Assembly: GCA_036723735.1 (NCBI GenBank)
Contig: DAIMGT010000023.1
Location: forward strand, 1-47,743
DNA length: 47,743 nt
Direction: 5' to 3'
Origin: UBA4656 sp002405525
Lineage (GTDB): Bacteria > Pseudomonadota > Gammaproteobacteria > Xanthomonadales > Ahniellaceae
Position numbers and translations under genes: made by a program. Below the pieces are notes generated by a model. It had not been told where the DNA came from. It saw nothing but the letters and a program-made list of their open reading frames with translations, and did not search any database. Shown here one piece after another: positions 15,993 to 25,781 of the stretch (positions are counted from its first letter, which is position 1; every line of letters starts with the position of its first letter).

Positions 15993-17207
15993 ATGCGCAA
16001 GAGCCCGATCCTCGCCGCGCTGCTGCGGCACAAGGTGGCCGCCGGCCTGATCGCCGCGCAGATCGCCCTCACGCTGGCGATCATCGCCAACGCGCTGTAC
16101 ATCGTCATCGAACGCTCGCAACTGATGGCGCGCCCCAGCGGCGTGGCGGAACAGGAACTGTTCGTCCTGGGGCTCACGCCCAACGGCAGTCCGGAGCAGC
16201 GTCGCGCCGACCTGCTGGCTGACCTCGACGCGGTGCGCAAGGTGCCCGGCGTGGCCGGCGCCTACCTCACCAACTCGTTGCCAATGTCCGGCGGTGGCTG
16301 GTCGAGCAGCGTCAACTTGACCGCCGAGGACACCGGCGGTCGCGACCGCGTTACCGCGCTGTACATGGCCGATGAGTCGAGCATCGACACCCTCGGCCTG
16401 AAACTGGTGGCCGGGCGGAACTTCGAGCCGGGCGAACTGCAGTGGCAGGAGGACAACAAGCCGCTGCGCCCGCAGTCGGTGATCATCACCGAAGCGCTGG
16501 CCAGGCGCCTGTTCGGCGACCAGCCGGCGGTCGGCCGGATGATCGGCATCTCCGGCGTGCGCGGTGACGTCGGCACGCGGGTCGTCGGCGTGGTCGAGCG
16601 CCTGGTCACGCCGTGGGCCGGCTGGGGGCAGTTCGAGCAATCGACCCTGGTGCCGATCCGCAGTGACGGCGGCCCGCGCATCGCGGTTCGGGTGCGGCCG
16701 GGCCGGCTCGACGAGACGGTCAAGGCGGGCGAAGAGGCGCTGTGGGCGCGCAATCCGCAGCGCGTGGTGGATGGACGGCGCACGATGCCGGAGATGCGCG
16801 CCGAGCAGTACCAGTCCGACCGCGCGCTGGTGATCATCATGGCCGCGATCACCCTGTCGCTGCTGGCGGTGACCGCGCTCGGCATCGTCGGTCAGGCCTC
16901 GTTCTGGGTCACCCAGCGCACGCGCCAGATCGGCGTGCGGCGCGCGCTGGGGGCCACCCGCGGCCAGATCCTGCGCTACTTCCAGGCCGAGAACGCGATC
17001 ATCGCCGGCTTCGGCATCGTGGTCGGCGTGACGCTGGCCTACGTCGTCAACTACTGGATGGCGGAGAACTTCGGCGCCGACCGCTTACCGTGGTTCTACC
17101 TGCCGATCGGCGCCGCGATCGTGCTGCTGCTCGGGCAGGTCGCGGTCTATGCGCCGGCGCGGCGCGCGGCCCAGGTGCCGCCGGCGATCGCCACCCGCAG
17201 CGCCTGA
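15993..17207 (+). CDS. ABC transporter permease, MacB/FtsX family (second of two)
   Basis: 404 residues with the same topology as the gene before it: a transmembrane helix at about 18-38, a periplasmic domain to about 280, and three C-terminal helices. The coupling motif is TRQIGVRRALGATRGQILRY (about 309-328). A GAGGA site precedes the ATG, 10 bp after the first permease. The two periplasmic domains differ clearly in sequence, so they are probably non-interchangeable halves of a heterodimer. The C-terminus reads YAPARRAAQVPPAIATRSA, typical of the family. Confidence 0.9.
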   Translation: MRKSPILAALLRHKVAAGLIAAQIALTLAIIANALYIVIERSQLMARPSGVAEQELFVLGLTPNGSPEQRRADLLADLDAVRKVPGVAGAYLTNSLPMSGGGWSSSVNLTAEDTGGRDRVTALYMADESSIDTLGLKLVAGRNFEPGELQWQEDNKPLRPQSVIITEALARRLFGDQPAVGRMIGISGVRGDVGTRVVGVVERLVTPWAGWGQFEQSTLVPIRSDGGPRIAVRVRPGRLDETVKAGEEALWARNPQRVVDGRRTMPEMRAEQYQSDRALVIIMAAITLSLLAVTALGIVGQASFWVTQRTRQIGVRRALGATRGQILRYFQAENAIIAGFGIVVGVTLAYVVNYWMAENFGADRLPWFYLPIGAAIVLLLGQVAVYAPARRAAQVPPAIATRSA

Positions 17208-17257
17208 GCGCTTCGTCGCGCCGCCGCGGCGGCGCGCATGCAACCATCGACCCCCGA

Positions 17258-17291
17258 CGTGCATCCCGTCCGGCAACGGACGGGATGCACG
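17258..17291. promoter_or_regulatory. 15-bp perfect inverted repeat with GCAA loop in the response-regulator leader
   Basis: The arms 17258-17272 and 17277-17291 are perfectly complementary around a GCAA (GNRA-type) tetraloop. The inner part reads CGTCCG-GCAA-CGGACG, the same hexamer that is repeated before the sigma-54 promoter at 12425-12461. There is no T-run, so this looks like a protein-binding dyad, or an RNA processing or stability element between the transporter and regulatory genes, rather than an intrinsic terminator. Confidence 0.6.
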
Positions 17292-17346
17292 AATGGCTGG
17301 AACCCCCACGCAACGCAACGGATCGAGCTCCCGCGCCCGCCGCCCC

Positions 17347-18702
<1,356 letters not shown>

Positions 18703-18777
18703 ACCCCGGACGCGGCGGCGCCGGGCCCGCGCCGCATCGCCGCGCGCTCGCCAGACCCTCGTGGCGGGCACGCCGGC

Positions 18778-20094
18778 ATGGATGATGCCCCCATGCTCCG
18801 GCACCCACTGCGTCGTTTCCTTCCCTGGGCGCTGGCCTGCGCTGCGGTCCTGGTGCCGCTGGTGCTGGCGGCGCGGGCGCTGGGTGCGGGGCAGGCGGCG
18901 GCGCTGGCGATGGCCGCGGCGCTGCTGTTCGGGCTGTGGGTCGCGCAGGCGCGCCATGCGCCGTTCGCGGCGCACTTGCGTGCGCTGTCCACCCTCGTGT
19001 CGGCGTGGCGGGACAGCGACTTCAGCGTCACCATCAAGGTGCCCGAGGACCCCGACCTCGCCGAGCTGACGCGCACCCTCAACACGCTCGGCGACGTGCT
19101 GCGCGGCGAGCGCCAGCGCCTGGTGCAGCGCGAACTGCTGCTCGACACCGTGATCCAGAACACGCCGACCGCGGTCGTGTTGGCCGATCCGCACGGCCGC
19201 GTGGTGTTCTCCAACGTCGCCGCGCGCGCGCTGTTCGGCGACGGCCGCGCGCTGGAGGGCGAGGCGCTGGACGCACTCGCCGCGGTCCTGCCGCCGGCGC
19301 TGCGCGAGGCCCTGCGCGACCGCCAGGACGCGCTGTGCACGCTGGCGGGCGAGGGCGGCGAGGAAACCTGGCACGTGGCGCGGCGCGACTTCATGCTGCA
19401 TGGACGCCCGCACGAACTGTCGATGCTGCGCCACATGACGCGCGAACTCGGCCGGCAGGAGGTGGCGACCTGGAAGAAGGTGATCCGGGTGATCAGCCAC
19501 GAGTTGAACAATTCGCTGGCGCCGATCAGTTCACTGGCGCACTCGGGCCGCGCGCTGGCGGCGCGCGGGGACGCCGCGCGGCTGGAGCGCGTGTTCGACA
19601 CCATCGAGGAGCGGACGCGGCACCTGGAGGGTTTCATCCGCGGCTACGCCACCTTCGCCAAGCTGCCGGCGCCGCGTCGCGAGCGCGTGGCGTTGCGGCC
19701 CTTCCTCGCGCGCCTCGCCGAGCAGGTCACGGTGCGGATCGGCGAGGTCGACGCCGATGCCGCCGCCGACATCGACCCCGGGCAGGTCGCCCAGGTGCTG
19801 CTCAATCTGGTCAAGAACGCGCACGAATCCGGTGCGCCGCCCGACAGCGTGGAGATCACCCTGCGCCGGGTCGGCGCGGATTGGCGCCTGCAGGTGCTCG
19901 ATCGCGGCAGCGGGATGTCGGACGCGGTGCTGCGCAACGCGCTGGTGCCGTTCTATTCCACCAAGCGCAGCGGCACCGGCCTGGGGCTGGCGCTGTCGCG
20001 CGAGATCGTCGAGGCGCACGGCGGCCGCATCGCGCTGGCCAACCGCGAGGGCGGCGGGCTGTCGGTGTCGATCTGGCTGCCCGTCGCGGCCTGA
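18778..20094 (+). CDS. Sensor histidine kinase, NtrY-like, intramembrane sensing
   Basis: 438 residues. Two closely spaced hydrophobic helices (about 15-34 and 38-55) leave almost no periplasmic loop. Then come a HAMP-like linker, a PAS-type domain (about 122-225, with IQNTPTAVVLADPHGRVVFS), the H-box ISHELNNSLAPISSLAHS with phospho-acceptor H241, and an HATPase domain with LLNLVKNAHES, DRGSGMSD and GTGLGLALSREIVEAHGG. The HELNN form of the H-box is that of NtrB/NtrY-type kinases, which partner sigma-54 regulators. With no outer sensor domain it probably reads a membrane signal or the transporter itself. An ATG five codons later (18793) is also possible. Confidence 0.9.
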   Translation: MDDAPMLRHPLRRFLPWALACAAVLVPLVLAARALGAGQAAALAMAAALLFGLWVAQARHAPFAAHLRALSTLVSAWRDSDFSVTIKVPEDPDLAELTRTLNTLGDVLRGERQRLVQRELLLDTVIQNTPTAVVLADPHGRVVFSNVAARALFGDGRALEGEALDALAAVLPPALREALRDRQDALCTLAGEGGEETWHVARRDFMLHGRPHELSMLRHMTRELGRQEVATWKKVIRVISHELNNSLAPISSLAHSGRALAARGDAARLERVFDTIEERTRHLEGFIRGYATFAKLPAPRRERVALRPFLARLAEQVTVRIGEVDADAAADIDPGQVAQVLLNLVKNAHESGAPPDSVEITLRRVGADWRLQVLDRGSGMSDAVLRNALVPFYSTKRSGTGLGLALSREIVEAHGGRIALANREGGGLSVSIWLPVAA

Positions 20095-20179
20095 CCGCGG
20101 GCCCCGGCCGGGGCCTTGTCGCGGCTTCGCGCCGCGGGGGGCGTGGTATATCCTGCGCAAGACCCTGCGCGCCCCCCCG

Positions 20180-23158
20180 ATGAGCCAGTTCTCGACCACC
20201 ATCCCCGGCTATGAGCTAATCCGCGAACTCGGCTCGGGCGGCATGGCGACGGTCTACCTCGCGATCCAGCGCTCGCTGGATCGCAAGGTCGCGCTCAAGA
20301 TCATGAAGCGCAACATCGACGACATCGAGAAGTTCGAAAAGCGGTTCCTCGTCGAGGGCCGCACGATGGCGAAGTTGCCGCACCGGAACATCGTCAGCGT
20401 CTACGACATCGTCAAGAGCGACGACGCGACCTACATCGCGATGGAGTACCTCGAGGGCGGCACGCTCTCGCAGAAGATGAAGGACGGGCTGTCGCTGGGC
20501 GACGCCATCTCGGTGGTGGTGCAGATCGCGCAGGCGCTGCAGTTCGCCCATGAGCACGGGGTCGTGCATCGCGACCTCAAGCCCGCCAACATCATGTACC
20601 GGGACGCGCACACCCCGGTGCTGACTGACTTCGGCATCGCCAAGCAGCAGGACGCGACCGCCACCCGGCTGACCCAGACCGGCATGCTGGTGGGCACGCC
20701 CACCTACATGAGCCCCGAGCAGATCAACGCGCTGGAGGTGGACGGCCGCTCCGACCTTTACGCCTTGGGCGTGCTGTTCTACGAACTGCTGACCGGCGCG
20801 CCGCCGTTCACCGGCGACACGCCGATCGCGGTGCTGATGGCCCACCTCACCCAGCCGCCACCGCCGCTGCCCGCGCAGTTCATCGATTTCCAGCCGGTGC
20901 TGGACCGCATGCTGGCCAAGAGCCGCGACGAGCGCTTCGCCAGCCTCAAGGATTTCACCCGCGCGCTGAAGGGCGCGGTGGTCAACAACCAGATGCTGTG
21001 GCAGCGCCTGCAGGCCGACCCGGACCAGAGTTCGTCGGAGCAGTTGCGCGCGCTGGGCTTCTCGATCTCCGGTGGCGGCGACAGCCTGCAGGTACAGGTT
21101 TCGCAGCAGGTCCGCCTGCCACCTTCGGGGCGCGGCGGTGCGCGGACCCCCACGCCAACCCCCGCGCCGGTGTCCGGCGGGCAAGCGCCCGCGCCCCGGC
21201 CCGCTCGTCAACTGCCGTGGATCGCGATCGCCGCAGCGGCGGCGATCGCGGCCGGCATCGGGCTCGGCGTATTCGCGCTGCTGCCCGCCGGTGGGCTCGA
21301 TCCCGACGTGCAGCGCCGCGCCGACATTGCCATCGCCCAGGTGCGCGACGCGGTGCGGGTCGACGACCTCGACAAAGCGCGCGGACTGCTCGATCTGGTG
21401 CCATCCGAAGCCGGCGAATACCAGGCCACGATCGCCGCGCGGCGCGAAGTGGTCGCGGCCTACAAGCAACGTGCGAACACGGCGCTGGGCAAACGCGACC
21501 TGGCGACCGCGACCACCGCCGTGCTGACTGCGCAGACCATCGATGAGCGCGACCCCGAACTCGGCGCGATCGTCGAGCGCATCGCCGCCGAGCGCAAGGC
21601 GGCGGAGAACGCGGCCCAGGTCGCGGCGCTGGTCGGCCGCGCGGATGAGGCGGCGCGGGTCGGCCGCGACCTCGGCGCCGGCAGTGCGTTCGACTTCCTC
21701 AACCAGGCACGCGCGATCGCACCCGACGATGCCGGTGTGAGGGAACGCTACCAAGCGCTGCTGGCGCGGTTGCTGCGCCCCGGCAACGACGCCCTGGCGC
21801 GCGGTGACCCGGCGGCAGCGCTGGTGCTGGTGCGCGAGACCGAGGCGGTGCTGGCCAACGAGCCCGCGTGGCAACTGCTCAAGTCGAAGGCGGACGATGC
21901 GGCGAGGCTCGCCGCGCAGCGGACGCGGGGTGCGCAGGTGCTGTCCATGCTCGACGCGCAGGTCCGGGCCGGGCGTCTGGACGCGCCGGCCGGCGACAAC
22001 GCACAGGAGACGCTGGCGCAGGCCCGCGCGTTGGCGCCGGACGACTCCGCGGTTGCACTGCGCCAGGATGCACTGGCGCAGGCGTTGCTGCAGCGCGGCC
22101 AGGCCTCGCTGGGCGCCGGCCGCGCGGAGGCGGCGCTGAGTGATGCCAACGCAGCACTCAGCGTGCAGCCGGGACTGGCGGCAGCGCAGGACCTCAAGCG
22201 GCGGATCGAGGGGCAGTTGAGTGCCGATCGCGCGCGTGTCCTCGAGGGGCTCGCCGCCGCGCAGCAGGCGCTGGCGGAGGGTCGCTATCTGGTGCCGGCG
22301 GAGCGCAGCGCCCGCGCTCTGCTCGAGGGCGTGCGACGCCGCGATCCCGGCAACGCCGAGGCCGCCGCGATGCTCGCCGGCCTGCCGCAACGGATCGCCG
22401 ATTCCATCGCCGCGCGGGTCGCTGCCGGTGACCTTTCCGGCGCCGAATCGCTGCTTGCCGAGGCGCAGCGCGCGTATCCTGGCAACGCGGCGATCGCGGC
22501 CGTGGCCGGGCCTGTCGCGGCCGGCGCGGCGGATGCGCGTGCACGGGCGCAGCGCAACCAGGAGTTCGCGCGCATCACCCAGCTGATCGCCGCCCGGCCG
22601 CTGCGCCCCGAGGCGACCGGGGACGCCGCGCGCGCAATCGCGAGGCTGTTGCAGGCCAACCCGCGCGACCTCGACGCCGCGACCCAGCGCCAGCGACTCG
22701 TGTCGGCCCTGGCGGAGGCGGTGGCGGGCGCCGACAGCACGGCCGAGATCGACGCCGTGGCGCGCGCGCTGGCGCCGGCGCGCGAGGCGTTGGTCACGGA
22801 TCCCGCCCTGGCGCGGGTCGGCGCCGACCTCGATGCGGCGCGCGTTCGCGTCGCGGAAGCGGAGCAGGCGCGGCTGGTCGCAAGCCGCGGGGTGCTGGTG
22901 ATCGACGCTGCGCCGTGGGCCACGGTGCAGTCGGTGGTCGACGCACAGCGCCGCCCCGTCGCGCTGCCGGCGGATGCCACCACGCCGATCCGCCTCGAAC
23001 TGCCCGCTGGCGCCTACACGATCACCTTCGCGCACCCCGGCGCGCGCCGGCCGGTGGTGCAGGTCGCGCAAGTCCAGGCGCAGCGCAGCGCGACTGCGCT
23101 CGCCTCGTTCGCCGGGTCGATCAGCGCCCAGGAGTACCTGCGCCGTGCGGGGTTCTGA
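20180..23158 (+). CDS. Hanks-type serine/threonine protein kinase with large extracytoplasmic region
   Basis: 992 residues. The N-terminal kinase domain (about 10-265) is complete: GSGGMATVY (18-26), K40 in VALK, HRDLKPAN (130-137), DFG (150-152), GTPTYMSPEQ (172-181) and SDLYALGVLFYELL. A Pro/Thr-rich linker leads to one transmembrane helix (347-369). The exterior (about 370-900) is a long series of Ala-rich TPR-like helices, followed by a beta-rich C-terminal segment resembling a PEGA domain (VLVIDAAPWATVQSV, LPAGAYTITFAHPG). Such kinases phosphorylate cytoplasmic targets in response to envelope cues. The next gene overlaps its end by 14 bp and encodes a secreted TPR-like protein, a likely partner. 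Confidence 0.92.
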   Translation: MSQFSTTIPGYELIRELGSGGMATVYLAIQRSLDRKVALKIMKRNIDDIEKFEKRFLVEGRTMAKLPHRNIVSVYDIVKSDDATYIAMEYLEGGTLSQKMKDGLSLGDAISVVVQIAQALQFAHEHGVVHRDLKPANIMYRDAHTPVLTDFGIAKQQDATATRLTQTGMLVGTPTYMSPEQINALEVDGRSDLYALGVLFYELLTGAPPFTGDTPIAVLMAHLTQPPPPLPAQFIDFQPVLDRMLAKSRDERFASLKDFTRALKGAVVNNQMLWQRLQADPDQSSSEQLRALGFSISGGGDSLQVQVSQQVRLPPSGRGGARTPTPTPAPVSGGQAPAPRPARQLPWIAIAAAAAIAAGIGLGVFALLPAGGLDPDVQRRADIAIAQVRDAVRVDDLDKARGLLDLVPSEAGEYQATIAARREVVAAYKQRANTALGKRDLATATTAVLTAQTIDERDPELGAIVERIAAERKAAENAAQVAALVGRADEAARVGRDLGAGSAFDFLNQARAIAPDDAGVRERYQALLARLLRPGNDALARGDPAAALVLVRETEAVLANEPAWQLLKSKADDAARLAAQRTRGAQVLSMLDAQVRAGRLDAPAGDNAQETLAQARALAPDDSAVALRQDALAQALLQRGQASLGAGRAEAALSDANAALSVQPGLAAAQDLKRRIEGQLSADRARVLEGLAAAQQALAEGRYLVPAERSARALLEGVRRRDPGNAEAAAMLAGLPQRIADSIAARVAAGDLSGAESLLAEAQRAYPGNAAIAAVAGPVAAGAADARARAQRNQEFARITQLIAARPLRPEATGDAARAIARLLQANPRDLDAATQRQRLVSALAEAVAGADSTAEIDAVARALAPAREALVTDPALARVGADLDAARVRVAEAEQARLVASRGVLVIDAAPWATVQSVVDAQRRPVALPADATTPIRLELPAGAYTITFAHPGARRPVVQVAQVQAQRSATALASFAGSISAQEYLRRAGF

Positions 23159-24011
23159 CGTCGTCCGCGCGCTGGTCGCCGGGGTCGCCCTCGCGGTCGC
23201 GGCGGCCGTTCATGCGCAGGCCAACTTCCGCGAGGCCTACGCGCGCGGCAAGGAAGCGGCGGCCAACAGCCGCTGGAGCGAGGTCGAGGCGCGCATGCGC
23301 GAAGCGATCGCCGCCGAACCCACGCCGCAGGCGCGCGTGCGCATCTACGGCATGCGCTTCGAGCCGTACGTGCCGCAGTACTTCCTCGGTCTTGCGGCCT
23401 ACCGGCAGGGCAACTGCGCGGAAGCGCAGCGCCAGTGGACGCACGCGCCCACCGCCGCCGTACTGGCCGGCGATACCACGCTGCAGGGCGTCGTCGAGCA
23501 GGGACTCGCCGACTGCCGCCAGCGGCAGTCGCAACTCGCGCAGCAGCCGGAGCGGCCCGCGCCACCGGCGGGCGAGCGCGCGCCGACGCCGGCGGTCGCG
23601 CAGCGCGAGGCCGCACCACCCGCCCGTGCGCCTTCGGGCGATGGCGCGCGGACTGCGCCGACGCCGACACCCCGCACGGCGACGCCCTCGCCCGCGGCCA
23701 GTCCCGCCGCGGCGAGCACCGCGCCGCCGGCGCTGGTCGCCGCACTGGAAGCCTTCATTGCCGGTCGCCTCGATGTGCCATCCGAGCTCGACCCGGCGCC
23801 GTTCGGCGACAAAAGGGCGCGTTTCCACGCCCTGTTGCTGCGATCGGCGGCGCGGCATGCGCTCGCGCAGGCCGACGGCGAGCGCGCCGACGCTCTGCTG
23901 GCCGGCGCCACGGCCGACATCCGCGCCGCGCGCGCGCTGGTTCCCGGCCAGTCGCCCGATGCGGCCGTGTTCTCCCCGCGCTTTCGCCGCCTGTTCGATT
24001 CGACGCGCTGA
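23145..24011 (+). CDS. Secreted TPR-like protein of unknown function, coupled to the kinase gene
   Basis: 288 residues from a GTG that overlaps the end of the kinase gene by 14 bp, with AGGAG about 10 bases upstream inside that gene. The signal peptide (VVRALVAGVALAVAAAVHAQ) is followed by a TPR-like N-terminal domain: NFREAYARGKEAAANSRWSE, VPQYFLGLAAYRQGNCAEAQ. A Pro/Ala/Arg-rich linker (about 130-190) precedes a second helical domain (FIAGRLDVPSELDPAPFGDK, LLRSAARHALAQADGE). I recognise no catalytic motif. Tight coupling suggests it works with the kinase's extracytoplasmic helices. Confidence 0.78.
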   Translation: MRGSDVVRALVAGVALAVAAAVHAQANFREAYARGKEAAANSRWSEVEARMREAIAAEPTPQARVRIYGMRFEPYVPQYFLGLAAYRQGNCAEAQRQWTHAPTAAVLAGDTTLQGVVEQGLADCRQRQSQLAQQPERPAPPAGERAPTPAVAQREAAPPARAPSGDGARTAPTPTPRTATPSPAASPAAASTAPPALVAALEAFIAGRLDVPSELDPAPFGDKRARFHALLLRSAARHALAQADGERADALLAGATADIRAARALVPGQSPDAAVFSPRFRRLFDSTR

Positions 24012-24057
24012 GCCTCACCGCCGTCATGCGTCCGGCGCGCAAGCGCCCGCATACCCG

Positions 24058-24063
24058 TATACT
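24058..24063 (+). promoter_or_regulatory. Probable -10 element of the SPFH gene
   Basis: TATACT, one base from the TATAAT consensus at its centre, lies 45 bp before the SPFH start codon in the context GTATACTCGG. The same ten bases precede the isoaspartyl peptidase gene (44158-44167). No clear -35 is visible. Confidence 0.4.
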
Positions 24064-24107
24064 CGGGCCCGGCCGCCACGCGGGAAATCCCGTCCGGAGT
24101 ACATCTG

Positions 24108-25058
24108 ATGTTCATCGAGATTCTGATCGCCGTTTTCGTCCTGTTCGTGATCATCACCATCGTCAAGGGCGTGCGGATGGTGCCGCAGGGCTTCGAGTAC
24201 ACGGTCGAGCGCTTCGGCAAGTACACCCACACGCTGTCGCCGGGTCTTGCGCTGCTGTTCCCGTATGTCTACGGCATCGGCCGCAAGATGAACATGATGG
24301 AGCAGGTGCTCGACGTGCCTTCGCAAGACGTGATCACCAAGGACAACGCGGTGGTCAAGGTCGACGGCGTGGTCTTCTTCCAGGTGCTGGACGCGGCCAA
24401 GGCCGCCTACGAAGTGTCCAACCTCGAGCAGGCCACGATCGCGCTGGTGATGACCAACATCCGCACCGCGATCGGATCGATGGATCTCGACGAGTCGCTG
24501 TCCAAGCGCGACGAGATCAATTCCCGGCTGCTGGCGGTGGTCGACCAGGCGACGCATCCCTGGGGCATCAAGGTCAATCGCATTGAACTCAAGGACATCC
24601 AGCCGCCGCGCGACCTGGTCGACGCGATGGCGCGGCAGATGAAGGCCGAGCGCGAGAAGCGCGCTGCGATCCTGGAGGCGGAAGGGCTGCGGGCGGCGGA
24701 GATTCTGCGCGCCGAGGGCGAGAAGCAGGCCGCGGTCCTAGAGGCCGAGGGACGGCGCGAAGCTGCGTTCAAGGACGCCGAGGCGCGCGAGCGCCTCGCC
24801 GAGGCCGAGGCGAAAGCGACCATGATGGTGTCGCAGGCGATCGCCAAGGGTGACGTGCAGGCGATCAACTACTTCGTCGCCGACAAGTACACCCAGGCCC
24901 TGAAGGCGATGGCGACCTCGCCGAACCAGAAACTGCTGATGCTGCCGATGGACGCGATGGGCCTGATGGGCAGTCTCGCGGGCATCGCGGAGATCGCCAA
25001 GGACTCGTTTGCGCAGCAGAAGCAGTCGCGGCCGGCGCCACCGCGCGGCGAGGGTTGA
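24108..25058 (+). CDS. qmcA: SPFH/band-7 membrane protein, QmcA/stomatin family
   Basis: 316 residues. One N-terminal membrane helix (about 3-20) is followed by an SPFH domain: VPQGFEYTVERFGKYTHTLS, VLDVPSQDVITKDNAVVKVD and IRTAIGSMDLDESLSKRDEI. A charged coiled coil (about 180-250) has repeated EAEG and RAEGE segments, and the C-terminus carries PMDAMGLMGSLAGIAEIAKD. Members form large membrane-bound cages or microdomains and often act with a NfeD partner, which is the next gene here. GGAG precedes the ATG. The operon partner is separated by an unusual 229-bp spacer. Confidence 0.92.
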   Translation: MFIEILIAVFVLFVIITIVKGVRMVPQGFEYTVERFGKYTHTLSPGLALLFPYVYGIGRKMNMMEQVLDVPSQDVITKDNAVVKVDGVVFFQVLDAAKAAYEVSNLEQATIALVMTNIRTAIGSMDLDESLSKRDEINSRLLAVVDQATHPWGIKVNRIELKDIQPPRDLVDAMARQMKAEREKRAAILEAEGLRAAEILRAEGEKQAAVLEAEGRREAAFKDAEARERLAEAEAKATMMVSQAIAKGDVQAINYFVADKYTQALKAMATSPNQKLLMLPMDAMGLMGSLAGIAEIAKDSFAQQKQSRPAPPRGEG

Positions 25059-25094
25059 TCGGCAGCGGCGGTCGGGGCGGGCCGAATTGGATGA

Positions 25095-25212
25095 GGGTAT
25101 AGGGCCCAGGGCTCAGCGCTCAGCGCCCGCCAGGGGCCGGCCGGAACGCTGCGCCGATCCCAGCCCGCCACGCATTGCAAACGAAGCGCCGCTTCTTCTG
25201 GGCCCTGTACCC
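25095..25212. repeat. Inverted repeat element in the qmcA-nfeD gap
   Basis: GGGTATAGGGCCCAG (25095-25109) is the reverse complement of CTGGGCCCTGTACCC (25198-25212) with one mismatch; the two arms enclose about 88 bp. Inside are short direct repeats (GCTCAGC twice at about 25111-25124). The region has no credible gene and may be a small palindromic intergenic element like the one between nupC and rbsK. Confidence 0.55.
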
Positions 25213-25287
25213 TGGACCCTCGAACGAAACAGCCATCCGTCGCCATCCCCCCACCCCCCAAGACCACCACGAAGCCAATCCGCCGAA

Positions 25288-25722
25288 ATGCCCAACAACG
25301 TCATTTTCTGGCTCGCCCTCGGACTGGTCCTGATGGCCGCCGAGACCCTTGTCCCCGGGGCCTTCCTCATCTGGTTCGGCGTTGCCGCTCTGGTGATGGG
25401 CGCGGTCGTGTGGCTGCTGCCCGACCTGCACGGTCTCGGACAGGCGCTGCTGTTCGGCGGGCTCGCCCTGGGGGCGGTGCAGATCTACCGCGCCTATTTC
25501 CGCCAGCGCGAGCCGGCCGGCGACCAGCCGCTGCTGAACAAGCGCAGCGAGCAGTATGTCGGCAGGGTGTTCGTCCTCGACGCACCGATCGAGAACGGCT
25601 TCGGCCGGATCAAGATCGGCGACTCGTTGTGGACAGTGCGCGGCGAGCCGCTGCCCGTGGGAACGCGCGTCGAGGTGGTCGCGGTCGACGGCATGGACCT
25701 GCGGGTGCGCGCCGCGCCCTGA
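25288..25722 (+). CDS. NfeD-family membrane protein (short form)
   Basis: 144 residues. Two or three N-terminal hydrophobic segments (FWLALGLVLMAAETLVPGAF, WFGVAALVMGAVVWLL, and a third near 50-65) precede a C-terminal OB-fold of about 60 residues (EQYVGRVFVLDAPIENGFGR, GTRVEVVAVDGMDLRV). This is the short NfeD class (YbbK partner, or NfeD1b) that associates with SPFH proteins and lacks the ClpP-like protease domain. The Shine-Dalgarno is weak. The partner qmcA is upstream on the same strand. Confidence 0.87.
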   Translation: MPNNVIFWLALGLVLMAAETLVPGAFLIWFGVAALVMGAVVWLLPDLHGLGQALLFGGLALGAVQIYRAYFRQREPAGDQPLLNKRSEQYVGRVFVLDAPIENGFGRIKIGDSLWTVRGEPLPVGTRVEVVAVDGMDLRVRAAP

Positions 25723-25745
25723 GGTCACCCGGCCTTGTGGCGCCG

Positions 25746-25764
25746 AATGAGAATCACTATCATT
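25746..25764. promoter_or_regulatory. Fur box of the ferric-iron ABC transporter
   Basis: AATGAGAATCACTATCATT agrees with the palindromic Fur consensus AATGATAATNATTATCATT at all but two positions. It lies 17 bp upstream of the binding-protein start codon. Iron-loaded Fur would block transcription of the binding protein and permease genes. Confidence 0.78.
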
Positions 25765-25781
25765 CGTCGCCCGACCACCCG

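Noticed and set aside
17217..17236. 20-bp perfect CG palindrome after the second permease gene
   Set aside because: It is a run of CGC/GCG only, easily produced by base composition in this DNA; no T-run follows. Noted but not called a terminator.
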